From the NCBI RefSeq assembly GCF_036785885.1, contig NC_092323.1:12594501-12658500 (forward strand): 64,000 nt of DNA. Direction: 5' to 3'. The first letter of the stretch is position 1, and every line of letters begins with the position of its first letter. This DNA is from Coffea arabica (taxonomy: Eukaryota > Streptophyta > Magnoliopsida > Gentianales > Rubiaceae). The notes below the pieces were generated by a model. It was given only the letters and a program-made list of their open reading frames with translations, did no database searches and was not told the origin of the DNA. The position numbers were made by a program, and so were the translations under genes. This document shows positions 34,099 through 45,594 of the stretch, in pieces.

Positions 34099-37000
34099 AT
34101 GTCAATTATTAAAACCACAGCAGATGATGAAACAAAAGTCCCATTAATACTAGACCGTTCATCTTCCATTATCCAAACAAGAAGCAGAGTAGAAGAAGAA
34201 GTACATCAAGATCAAAGTCTTGCACGAAGGACTTGGATTGAATCCAAGAAACTATGGCGAATTGTTGGTCCGGCCATCTTAACCCGCATAGCAAACTTCT
34301 CCATGTTCTTTTTTTCCCAAGCTTTTGCCGGCCACCTTGGTGATCTTGAGCTCGCTGCTTTATCCATTGCTGGCACTGTCATTAACGGCTTCGTTTTTGG
34401 CCTCATGGTACTTTTTCTTGTCGACGAACTTATGTTCTGTTCAGTTCTTCTACCCCTGATGTTAAAACGTAGGTTCTGTTCAGTGCTTCCACCCTTCATG
34501 TTTCCTTTAGTAATTACCACTTGGGATTTCCTGGTAGTAAATTAAACGATTCCGAGTCTTAGAAAATTAATTTTTCTCCTTCACAAATTGAAAATTTGAA
34601 CAAGGTTTTTTAATCCGTTTGAACTCTTGCCCCTTAAAATCTTGAAAATATATTATGTTATATACTTAAATTTAGATATCTTAAAATTTGCCCTATCAAA
34701 GTAGATTTTCTGGTTCTGTCTGTCCCTTGCCGGCCACATGGTTAAATTTTTAGCGGGCGATTTTGTGCCTAGAAAATTTGTGTTTTTATTCGATGAGCGT
34801 GATTTTAGTGAGCTATAATTTTCTGGTGATTTTTTTTTTTCAGCTGGGAATGGCTAGTGCATTGGAAACTCTATGTGGGCAGGCTTACGGGGCAAAGAAA
34901 TATAACATGTTGGGAGTATACTTGCAAAGATCCTGGATTGTTCTTTTTCTCTTCTGTATCCTGACCTTACCTGTATACATTTTGGCCACACCAGTATTGA
35001 AATTGCTAGGACAACCAGCCGATATTGCTGAGCTAGCTGGAGATTTGGCCATATCACTTATACCAGTTCACTTCAGCTTTGTTTTTCAGTTTCCTCTGCA
35101 GAGATTCTTGCAGAGCCAGCTGAAAAATAATGTGAATGCTTGGGTGAATTTGGGTGCTTTCGTGATACACATGACATTGACCTGGCTCTTTGTGTCGAAG
35201 CTTCAGATGGGATTGATTGCCATTTCTGTCACACTAAATATATCTTGGTGGCTTATTGTTTTTGGCTTGCTTGCTTATACTTTGTTTGGTGGTTGTCCTG
35301 AAACATGGACTGGTTTTACCTTTGAAGCATTTTCTGGTCTTTGGGAATTTCTGAAACTCTCCATGTCTTCTGGCGTCATGTTATGGTAATCAATCTCCAC
35401 TCACAGCAAATATGTGTGGCAAATTTATTTTTCGTCAAGGGGCATGTAACTTGCATCATGTGTACTAAAAGTACTTATTCATGGAGCTAGAAGATCTTAG
35501 AGGTTTAAAATTTGTTTCCTTGATTAGTACTATTACTTTACAGTGTTTAATTTCAGTTTTCCCTAATCTTTGTTTCTTCTAAAATGGAACAGCTTGGAGA
35601 ATTGGTACTACAAGATATTGGTAGTGATGACTGGAAATTTGCCCAATGCCAAAATAGCGGTGGATGCATTGTCCATCTGGTGAGCTGCTTCATATTTCTA
35701 TAGTTGCCACATTTTAAAAATTGTTTTTCTGTAAGGAAAAGGTGAGACTTAAGAAGCAAAGAAGGAGCACGGAGATTTGAACCCTGAACTTCTAATTTTT
35801 GGGATCTCGCCTTAAGCTATTAGATCAAAAACTCCTCGTCTATTGTTGCCACGTCTAATACAATATACTGTGAATTATTTGCATCTGCAATTAAATTTAT
35901 ACAGCAGTTTGACAAATCACAAGTAATTACTCTTTATTGGGTCATGATCATTCACAATTAAAGCGTACCATTGTTTTCACAAAAAAAAAAAATTGATAAT
36001 TTTGTTTTACCAAAATTGTATTTATTGTAGTACTTAAAAACGAATACTCAATAGTCACCAAGAGAAAAAAAAAAGAATTTATTTCCATCACAAGCTATTG
36101 TGATGAATTTTGTCCATCTGTCCCTGGTTTGCAGCATGAACATCAATGCATGGGAGTTGATGATTCCTCTAGCCTTCTTTGCAGGAACAGGGTAATCTTC
36201 TCTCTTTTTTATTAAACCCCCCCCAACACACACACACACACATGACTTGATTGGTGCAGTTTGTTTGTTCATTGATATTGTAGAAGAGACGTAGGTCATT
36301 TGAGTTGCAAGCTTTGTTTAATTTGTCTATATAGTAAACGCTCATGAAAATAACTTCACGGTGTGTTTGGGCAAATGCGTCTAAATATTGAATGTAAAAG
36401 TCCTTCAAAAAAAAAAAAAAAAAAGATTGGATGTGAAAGAAATGGTCCTGCTGACTTTGATGTTTAGCATTGTCCCCTTTTCTTGAGATTCTTTCGATTG
36501 TTGTTGTCTCTTTCTGATATCTACTTGTTTGTGAAGAGCTTGGACCAAAACCATACGTCTTGGGCCCAGTATAACCCATCTGCCTGTACCTAATATACTT
36601 GTGTCTAATCTCATTATTGTGGTTGTTACACCGAAAAAAAAAAAAAAAAAAAAAATTTATTGCAAGAAGGATCGGACATGGATATTGATGCATATTTTTG
36701 CCTTTCAATCACCACAATTGTTGCAGGAAAGAAAAATTTCAAATACTAAGTTCATTACGGAACAAAGAAAGTAGACTCACCGTGCATTTTTTTTTTTTGT
36801 TTTTTCATTTTTCATAGTTCAAGAAAAAATTGCTAATATTTCTTTTTTTTCTCATGTTTGACAACAGAGTAAGGGTTGCAAATGAATTGGGAGCTGGTAA
36901 TGGGAAAGGAGCCAAATTTGCAACAATTGTGTCAGTAATACATTCAACAGTGATTGGTCTATTCTTCTGGCTGCTTATTCTGTTCTTCCACAATGAAATA

Positions 37001-37692
37001 TCCTATATATTCACAACCAGCCAACCTGTGCTAGAAGCTGTACACCACCTCTCAATTCTCTTAGCTTTCACCATTCTCCTCAATAGCGTGCAACCCATTC
37101 TTTCTGGTATTTCACCATAAATTAATCAACACATAGTTTCTCTTTCTACTAATTTTTTTTTTTTTTTTTTTTTATTTTTGGGTGGACTTATGATTTTTTT
37201 TTTTCACAAATCTTGTGTAAGGGGTTGCTGTTGGTTCTGGTTGGCAATCATACGTAGCATACATAAACTTGGGTTGTTACTATCTACTTGGAGTCCCAAT
37301 GGGAATTGTAATGGGATGGGTTTTTCATTTCGGAGTACTGGTACGTAAACCCCTCACGGTTGCAAAATCTCAAGGCTGATCCATCAAAATTGAAGGGAAA
37401 ATATTGATATTGATATTTCATAACTTGTTTGGCATGACAGGGTTTGTGGGCTGGAATGATTGTTGGTGGAACTGCAGTACAAACTGTGGTATTGGCCGTC
37501 ATCACAGCTCGGTGTGATTGGGATAAAGAGGTAATAGAAAGTAGAAACAGAATCTCATTGCTTTTCTTTTTTTTTTTTTTAATCAAAGTAATATGCTTTT
37601 CTGAAATTGTTGCGAGTCAATTACATCTGAAAATGCAGGCAGAGAAGGCAGGCATGCATGTAGACAAGTGGTCGAAAAGGACTCGTATCTGA
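34099..37692 (+). CDS. MATE/DETOXIFICATION transporter, copy 3 (DTX29-like), intact
   Basis: Eight exons: 34099-34407, 34844-35385, 35593-35679, 36135-36191, 36868-37106, 37222-37340, 37441-37530 and 37639-37692. They total 1497 nt (498 aa) with GT-AG junctions throughout. It is closest to copy 2: exons 5-7 share long identical phrases ([48 protein letters not shown]). Distinguishing features are GQAYGAKKY instead of [27 protein letters not shown] in place of the usual NGWEMMIP, and a helix stretch HMTLTWLFVSKLQMGLIAIS. The helix 7 motif CLENWYYKI keeps the acidic residue. A SINE sits in intron 3 and many T-runs precede the acceptors. It is a complete 12-helix transporter. The shared N-terminus (TKVPL) and exon phases indicate tandem duplication with copy 2. 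Substrate unknown. Confidence 0.95.
35711..35838 (-). mobile_element. tRNA-derived SINE in intron 3 of MATE copy 3
   Basis: Read on the minus strand, a B-box gggttcaaatctcc follows an A-box-like tagcttaaggcg, and the element ends toward an A-rich tail (tttttctgt on plus). Flanking repeats tctatagttgccac (35697-35710) and tctattgttgccac (35839-35852) differ at one base. It belongs to a family with relatives near 1905-2010, 38696-38800 and 50545-50650. Confidence 0.75.
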
Positions 37693-39303
37693 ACTCACAT
37701 TGATGTGCATGTGGAGTAACAGTCTTGATTTTGGCTGCAAAATTGTTTTAATCTGCTTCACCATCTCTGCACAATTCTAGCTATTGTGGAAAAGGCTTCC
37801 AATTTTAGTATGAAAATATCAGAAAGCTTTGTTAAGGTGAGTCATGGTTGACAGTTAACTCTACGCTTTGGGTTAATTAGCTTGCAATATATGTATTTGT
37901 GAAGAGTGAAAAACTTAGGAAGTCCCAACACTATCACCATTGTCAAGTTTTGCCATTTAATCTGAATTTTGTCTCCGACGCATCCCCTAAACAATTACAA
38001 GTGCATAGTTTAAGAATTTCTGATCATTTTAGACCTAAGTTAAACATTTTGTCCGATCAGAATAAAAAACATTGGGACCAAAATTAAAAGGCCGTAATTA
38101 TCTCTCTCTCTCTCTCTCCATAAGTCAAGATGTAGAACATGTTACTTTCCTCGGTAAAGCTGGACCTGATTGTAACAGTAGTTCTTGTGATTGCGAAATT
38201 CCGGCCTTCAAGCCTTAGAACAATCAACTAATCTTGCCCAAGTTTGTGTGGAAAATTTTTTTTTTAAAAAAGACGTGACTTAGACGCAATAGGCGCTCCG
38301 TTACGTGTTTTTATTTTTTGGTGGAGATATGTAGAAGCCATTTCTTGGTATCATGCGTTAGAAACATGGGTTATGATCGTCCTATTACATTCCTCCCAAA
38401 AAAAAAATTGTGCTATTACAGTGATTCTCATTGCCACTTGTGTTTTACTAATAACACTCAATTTAATTAGAAGTTTTTTTGTTTTGTTTTGTTTTGTTTT
38501 TGTTTTTTTCTTCTTGAAGATACACTCGATTTGAAGTCGATATGAGCTCAGATGTAAACTTGCAATTAATTAAACTTAATTTCTATCATGTCACGCAACA
38601 TGTTTGGTGTTTTCTTCATTGGTAATCGACCAAACCGATCATATTTTATCATGTCATTCTCTTTTATGGTTGTACACTGATTCAGTATGTCAAGACCCTC
38701 TCTTTTTTTCCCTTTTTTTTTTTAAGTGGGAGGTTTTGAATTTAGAATCTCCTACCTACAATCCCTTACATCTTACCATCGAATCTAACAATCCTCCCAA
38801 TATGTCAAGATTTAATAAGCTTTTGATGAGCGATCTGTAATATCACTATAAGCAATTTATGATTTTGGGGTCATGTTCTGATCCGTGACAGTGATCAGTG
38901 TTAAATCTATCCAAATTTTTTATATAAAAAAAAAATGAGACTCAAGAAGCTTGTGACTCATGGCCCCTTATGCTCAAAATCCATAAAGATGTTCAGACTT
39001 GATTAGGGGTTATAAACCTCTACCCTCATCTCATTTTTTTGTTAAATATGAATTTCAGTCTTTATAAGCTTAGAGAGAAATTGAAGGAGGGTTTGGAAGT
39101 CAAGTCCTGAAGATTACGGCTCCTTACCAGCTAAACTGGGTATTGGAAAACTCCTCTCATTAGTTGTTACTAACACTGCGCCTTCATAGTACTATCAATT
39201 GGGTCAATTAAATACTTGAAAGCCGCAAAGTCCAATTTTAACTCATCTAATAAAGAAACGTCTCCCTTTACCACCTATTTAAGAGAGGTCACTACCAAGG
39301 AAA
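37693..39303. other. Intergenic region between MATE copies 3 and 4
   Basis: No gene. It contains a (CT)n run near 38101, poly-T tracts, a minus-strand SINE (38696-38800) and, at about 39060-39165, SINE-like wording of the same family without clear ends. Confidence 0.5.
38696..38800 (-). mobile_element. Short SINE copy
   Basis: The 10-bp repeat tatgtcaaga flanks it at 38686-38695 and 38801-38810. A T-run sits at the plus-strand left end, and the body resembles the 35711 family (the reverse strand gives a motif ending in aaaacctccca). The B-box region is degenerate. Confidence 0.55.
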
Positions 39304-42300
39304 ATGTCAAGCGAAAGCATATTGGAGGATGGAAATCTTCCATTACTCGACCATTTATCCAATGCAAGATGATCATAACTGAGAAGCAAAGTCTAGCACG
39401 TAGAATTTGGACGGAGACCAAGAAGATGTGGCGAATGGTTGGTCCAGCAATCTTCAGCCGCATCGCTTCATGCACCGTGTTCATTGTTTCCCAAGCCTTC
39501 GCTGGCCATCTTGGTGATCTTCAGCTTGCTGCTCTGTCCATTGCTGTTAATGTCATCGTTGAATTCGACCTCGGCCTCATGGTATCAAACTTCCAAGCGT
39601 TCGTTCATCATTTGAATTTGTCATTATCAAATTTTTTTTTATGTTGAAGCCACATATTTATTTTCATCACTTGGACCAAAAGTCCAGCCATTCTGCCACT
39701 AGATGGGATGTCCGGTGCTCGTTAAATTTTGGAAAATCTTTCATTAGGGTGGCGGAAGTTTCAGAAGTCATACAAGAGCGTGATACTTTTGTTTAGTATA
39801 ATGCAATTCTATACATTTCTACGGTGCTTGTAAATAGAAAATGATTTACATTCGAGAAGAACACCTGCATAAGTTTCCTTATCAATCTACCATGCTAAAC
39901 GAAAGGCCAATCCCATTAAAGTCACAAGAATTAGAGGTTTTGACTTCAATTTTTTTTTTTTAATTTTTCTCTGCTACTTAAATCTCACCCTTTTTCTGTT
40001 AAAAAGAAAATTTAAAATGCTAGCTTCATACATTCATGGGGTAGTTTTAGGAGATTAAACTCTTTGACCATGAAGCCCTCTTACGTCTTGTATCATCAAT
40101 CATGACCCACAAGCCCTCCCACCTCTTAAATTTTCTCCTGTAACTACTTTCTTTCTTCTAATACTAAAACATAGATCGCTCATAAATTGCAAATAGACTA
40201 TTCCATAATCAAAATTAAATTTTTAAGGAAACTACATCTTAAATTGATCAGATCCCACTATTTGAATTATGTTTTAGTAGGCAACTTAGAAATTATTTGC
40301 CAATTTTGTCACCAATTCCCATTGACCTTTGGTATGCAACACAATTGGGGTGGATGCTAGTTAAACTTGTGGAACAAAAAGTGCTACCCTCTGTATGAAT
40401 TACAAACTTCCGCCACCCACTGAAAACTTTCCCTTAAATTTTGCTTCCAAAAATTCTCTTTAAGATCTCATGTAAATAAATTTGGTGGATCGTCTCCAGC
40501 CAGGCATGGCAAGTGCATTAGAAACTCTATGTGTGCAAGCATTCGAGGCGAGAAAACACCACTGGTTGGGTGTATATATGCCGCGTTTGTGGTTTCTTCT
40601 CTTCATTTACTACATTTGAACGTGTCCATTTTTACATATTTGCTATACTCCATTTTTGAAGCTGGTCGGACAATAGTCAGATGTTGCTGAGCTTGCTGGG
40701 ACAATGGCTCCACCTTGCATACCAATTCATTTCACCTATGCATTACTGCTTCCTTTACTGCAAAGCCAATTGAAGAACTATATAGCTGCTTGGGTACATA
40801 CACACGTATACTCTTAAACTGGTGTCTAAGCTTCAGCTTGGATTGGTTGGAATTGAAATAATAATGAATATGTCTTGGGGGCTTATTCTGCTTTTTATAT
40901 GCTATTTGTGGTTGCTATTGTCTATTGCTTTTTTACACATAATTTTAGTATTATCTATTGTGTTTTGATATTATTTGTTGTTCAATTCACTTTTTAATTA
41001 TAAACTCCACCAAAGTCAAACTTCATCTATTTCATCGCTTGGTTTAATAAATCAAAATGCCTTCCATTTACTCATATTTCACACGACTGGATCTTGACAG
41101 CATGAACATCAATGGGTGGGAGATGATCGATGACTTCTCTGGCCTTCTTAGCCGCGGAATAGGGTCAGCTTTTCTTTTAAATACTACTCCTCCTCATGAG
41201 ACTTTATTTCTTGTTCACATTGTATATTGTCGTGATAAAATTTTAAATTTGATAAAATGCTCCAAAATAAATTCTTATGTACTCTTTGTTGTGTTTTGAC
41301 ATATATGTCAGTCATTTTACGCTCGACATGATCTGTATTTGATCATTATACACACATAGAAAGTATGACCAAGGTTGCTGGTCAAATTAGATTAATGCTA
41401 ATTATATCTCAACATGTACGCTAATTATAAGAATTGTAAAATTCAGTGGATTGCAAAGACTCCAATTGTGACTCCCATGCATTAGTAATTGAATCACCAC
41501 ATACCATATGAGATTTAAAAAATTAGGGATATATATATATATATATATATATATGCCTAACATTTGAATACCCAGTCAGAGTTTGAAAAGAACAACTGTA
41601 TTCTAATTATAATTCAATCACAATTATTTTAGATGCTATAATTCAAATTCCAACCTTCTTTTCATCTCATATATATCATATTATAAAAAGTGCTGCAATA
41701 TTATTTCAGACAATTTTCCCAACTGATCTCCTATCCAAATGGATGTGTTTCCTGGTTCATTTATTATGTATTTTCTAGGAAAATAGATGCCTTCACAAGG
41801 TAATTAATATGGTTCTCTCTTCTTTTTTTTTTTTTTTTTTTTAATGATATGATACAGAGTAAGGCTTGCGAATGAATTGAGAGCTGCAAATGGGAAAGCA
41901 GCCAAGCTTGCAACCATGGTATCAGTAACACAATCTATAGCATTTGGTCTATTATTTCGGGTGCTGATTATATTTTTCCACAATCAAATTGCCTTCATAT
42001 TCACATCAAGTAAGGTTATCTTAGAAGCAATAAACAGACTCTCAATTCTTTTAGCTTTCACCATTCTCCTCAATAGCGTGCAACCCATTCTATCTGGTAA
42101 CTATTCAGCGTTCGTTGTACATAATTTCATACTTTTTTATTTTTTGAATTTACTCTTTTGATTCAATTAGGTGTTGCTATTGGATCTGGATGGCTAGCAT
42201 ATGCTGCACACATAAATTTGAGCTGTTATACTATTTTTCTGGGATTGTTTTTTCATTTCTGAGTAATGGTATGGGACCTCCAAATGTTTTTGTGTATTCT

Positions 42301-42693
42301 TTTGGGCAAGCTTTTCTAGAAACATGAAACTTTAAAAACCAAACTTAAACAATGGAAAAGTTGACATGATGCAATGGGTACACTAATTAAACTAATATAT
42401 TGATTTTTGACAATTTTGGGTATGTGGGCTGGAATGATTTTTGTTGGAACTGCAATTCAAACGACGATATTGGCTAGGTATGATTGGGAGAAAGAGGTGG
42501 TTGAAAATATCATATGACATGAATTTCCCAGATTAATCATTTAATCTTTGTTTTTTTCTTCCACCTTTAATTTTATTTCTGCTGGAATAAACAATTCCAC
42601 TTGATACCTAAACTGGCTACTTGTGGAAAACAGGCAAAGAAGGCAAATATGCATGTAGAGAAGTTGGCAGAAAGGAGTAACACTTCTGGATAG
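39304..42693 (+). pseudogene. MATE/DETOXIFICATION transporter, copy 4, decayed pseudogene
   Basis: Recognisable remnants: exon 1 39304-39581, exon 2 40500 to about 40910, exon 4 41101-41163, exon 5 41858-42096, exon 6 42171-42268, exon 7 about 42420-42496 and exon 8 42634-42693. From the ATG at 39304 the frame (MSSESILEDGNLPLLDHLSN) stops at about codon 24 and must shift to reach QSLARRIWTETKKMWRMVGP. Exon 2 has several in-frame stops (after FIYYI and in the LVGQ region) and loses its 3' third. Exon 3 (CLENWYY) is absent. Exon 4 carries 6 extra bases, exon 6 is about 21 nt short, exon 7 lost its AG acceptor (ttttggg where copy 2 has ttttagGG) and about 12 nt of coding sequence. Exon 5 remains open but has ELRAANG for ELGAGNG. 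It is most similar to copies 2 and 3. It cannot make a transporter. Confidence 0.93.
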
Positions 42694-43139
42694 AACTCGA
42701 TCCAAGTGAAGAGGTGAACTTTAGTTTGAGAACAAGATTTAGTAAGATTTATGAGGAAATATTATCTTATTTTTTAGTGCAATTTCATACCTTTATTATT
42801 TATTTTATTTCTTTAAATATTTGTTTGGTAAGATCATAAGACTCATAGACCCTTATACAGATCATCGTGGGCGGAGGGTAGCTGGAGCAGAATCATCTAT
42901 GAAACTTTCTGCAAAAGGTTTTCTGCAAAAGAATAAAAAATTTTATTGGGTTAATTAAATTGACTTTTTCAATCTGAATGATTGTGCAACCCTATTAAAG
43001 CTTTTCTATTTATTAGTTATTACAGTAATTAGAATCTTTATAACTAGGGCCTTCATGAAGTTGCACAATCCATGCATTCGATAGAAAGATCTATTGGATT
43101 GAAAATTATTTGGGAAATTTTTTTTCTATATTTAATACA

Positions 43140-43529
43140 CAACGGATCTTCTGTCCCACACCCTGTGACACTCTCTATTCCACTTTTTATTATATTATTA
43201 TTTCTCAATCATAAATATTATGTTTTAATTCTTTTTTGTTTCCTTAAGATCCAATAACTATTAATTGAGTAATACACAAAATTTAACAACCTCAAAAAAT
43301 CAAAATGCACAAAAAAAATGAGATTTTTTATGAATTTTCTGCTTTATTTTTTAATTTTCTATCATATATTGCTTTTTTGAAACTGTTGTATTTATTTTTT
43401 ACTCAATTAATAGTTATTGAATCTTAAGGAAACAAAAAAAATTAAAACATGATATTTATGAAAGAGAAATAATAATATAATAAAAATGGGACAGAGAGTG
43501 TCACAGGGTGTGGGACAGAAGATCCGTTG
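43140..43529. mobile_element. MITE with ~130-bp inverted repeats
   Basis: The left end caacggatcttctgtcccac and the right end, in reverse complement, read the same for 40 bp or more (cacaccctgtgacactctct). Complementarity continues through ttttaattcttttttgtttcc and ttgatagttattaattgag-type blocks. A short AT-rich loop lies between. No certain target duplication was found, and there is no ORF. Confidence 0.75.
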
Positions 43530-44417
43530 CGACATAAGAGTGAGTTAGTCCAACTATATGTTAGCATCGTATGGTGAATTGTTGGTCAGTTTGCAATATT
43601 GTTAAGTTATAAATTTGATCCTATGAATGGATTGCTATCATGTCATAAAAAAAACATCTCAAAAAATGACAAAATATTTGGCAAGGAATACGGTACGAGA
43701 AAAAGATTCCATACCAAAAATGAGGTATAAAGAAGAAGCAGCAAGAGAAGGAGAAGGAGAAAAACAGGAGGAGGAGAAGAAAAAGAAGAAGATACAAGAC
43801 CCTAAAAATGACTGAATATTTGGCAAGAAATGGAGCTATTTCTTCCTAAAAGTCACAATAGTTTATTTAACCACACCTACATGTGACGATGCTGGCATAT
43901 TTGTCCATCTCAGACCAAGAGCCTTTACTCAAAAGATAAACTTTCAAAGAGTAGATTACAGTCCTTAAGTTCCTGTCCACAACTCCCAACGAAGGTGGAT
44001 TTTAGCAGTTGGCACTTAAGTCCCTAATAGATACACACCTGAATTAATTAATTAGTGCAATTAAGCGCGTATGAATTGGCTGACAAAATGTGCCTGCTTC
44101 CCTGTTCACTTCTTTTACTCGTTTGGACACGAGTTTCCAGGCGGGAGACCATCGTGGACTTGCCGACGTAACGCTGATAGACCAGCCAATTGATTTCAGT
44201 ACTAGTGTAAAACTTTAGACTGCCTCCACAATTTTCTTGTGACGTGTACACTGATATCCAATTGATTTGCCTACCAATCCAAATGGGCATTATATATACA
44301 CACATATATATGTAAGCCACCGCAAGGGCGGAATGTCATCAATTGCCAAGTTCAAATCTTTCTCTTCTTGTTGAAGATCCACGAGAAATTTTCAGCAAAG
44401 GAAGAAAAGGGGGGGAA
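43530..44417. other. Upstream region of MATE copy 5
   Basis: No gene. A purine-rich gaagaa/gaggag stretch lies at 43735-43795. A tatatata at about 44290 is a candidate TATA box roughly 130 bp before the ATG at 44418. Confidence 0.45.
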
Positions 44418-45558
44418 ATGGCTAGTAATAACAAGGAAAAATTCGAGAATTTGGTCAACGTTGAAGAAAATCAAGTTCCTCTACTGCTGCATTCAGAGTC
44501 ATCCAAATATGAAATTGATGATGACGACCAAAATCTCAGGCGAAGGGTCTTTGTTGAATCGAAGAAGCTATGGCATATTGTTGGCCCAGCCATCTTCAGT
44601 CGAATTACCTCCTACTCCATGAACGTGATTACCCAAGCTTTTGCTGGCCATCTTGGCGATACTGAGCTTGCAGCAATTTCAATCATCAATAACGTCGTCG
44701 TTGGGTTCGATTTCGGCCTCTTGGTACATTTTATTTCTCTGAAGAATTCTAACTTTTACTTATTATATTCGCAGATTTTTTTAAATTTATTTCTCTGACA
44801 GGCTCTCTCTCTCTCTCTCTCTGTTTTTTTTTTTTTTTGGGGTTATGGAAATTAGTTGGGCATGGCAAGTGCTTTGGAGACGCTATGTGGACAAGCATTT
44901 GGAGCCAAGAAATACCACATGCTAGGGATATACATGCAACGTTCGTGGATTGTGCTATTTGCTTGCTGTATACTACTTCTGTCAATTTACATCTTCGCTA
45001 CACCAATCTTGAAACTATTAGGTCAGCCCGCAAACGTGGCTGAGCTCTCGGGTAGTGTTGCCTTGTGGATGATTCCTTTGCATTTCAGCTTTGCCTTCCA
45101 ATTCCCATTGCAGAGGTTTCTGCAAAGTCAGCTGAAGAATTCAGTGATTGCTTGGGTTTCATTGGTAGCCCTGCTTGTACATATTTGCACCAGTTGGCTG
45201 TTTGTTTATGGATTCCAGCTTGGAGTGGTGGGAACCGTCGTGACCTTGAACTTTGCGTGGTGGGTTTTGGTGTTTGGTTTGTTTATCTACACCGCTTGCG
45301 GTGGCTGTCCCCATACTTGGCCTGGTTTCTCGATGGAAGCGTTTTCGGGTCTTTGGGAGTTCCTAAAGCTCTCTGCATCATCTGGAGTCATGCTTTGGTA
45401 GGCTTTTTCTTGCCAATGGTTTTCTATTCCCTAACTGCTCTCATATTAATATGAATGTTTTGCCATCTTGAGTGACTTCTTTACTTTTTGTTACTTTCTC
45501 AGTTTAACCTTTTTTCTCTTCACCACAACAAAATCACTTTCAGCTCTGTTAACGAGTA

Positions 45559-45594
<36 letters not shown>

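Noticed and set aside
44343..44417. Upstream in-frame ATG as the start of MATE copy 5
   Set aside because: The extra 25 residues have no counterpart in the other copies, and the ATG at 44418 aligns with their starts; it remains possible.
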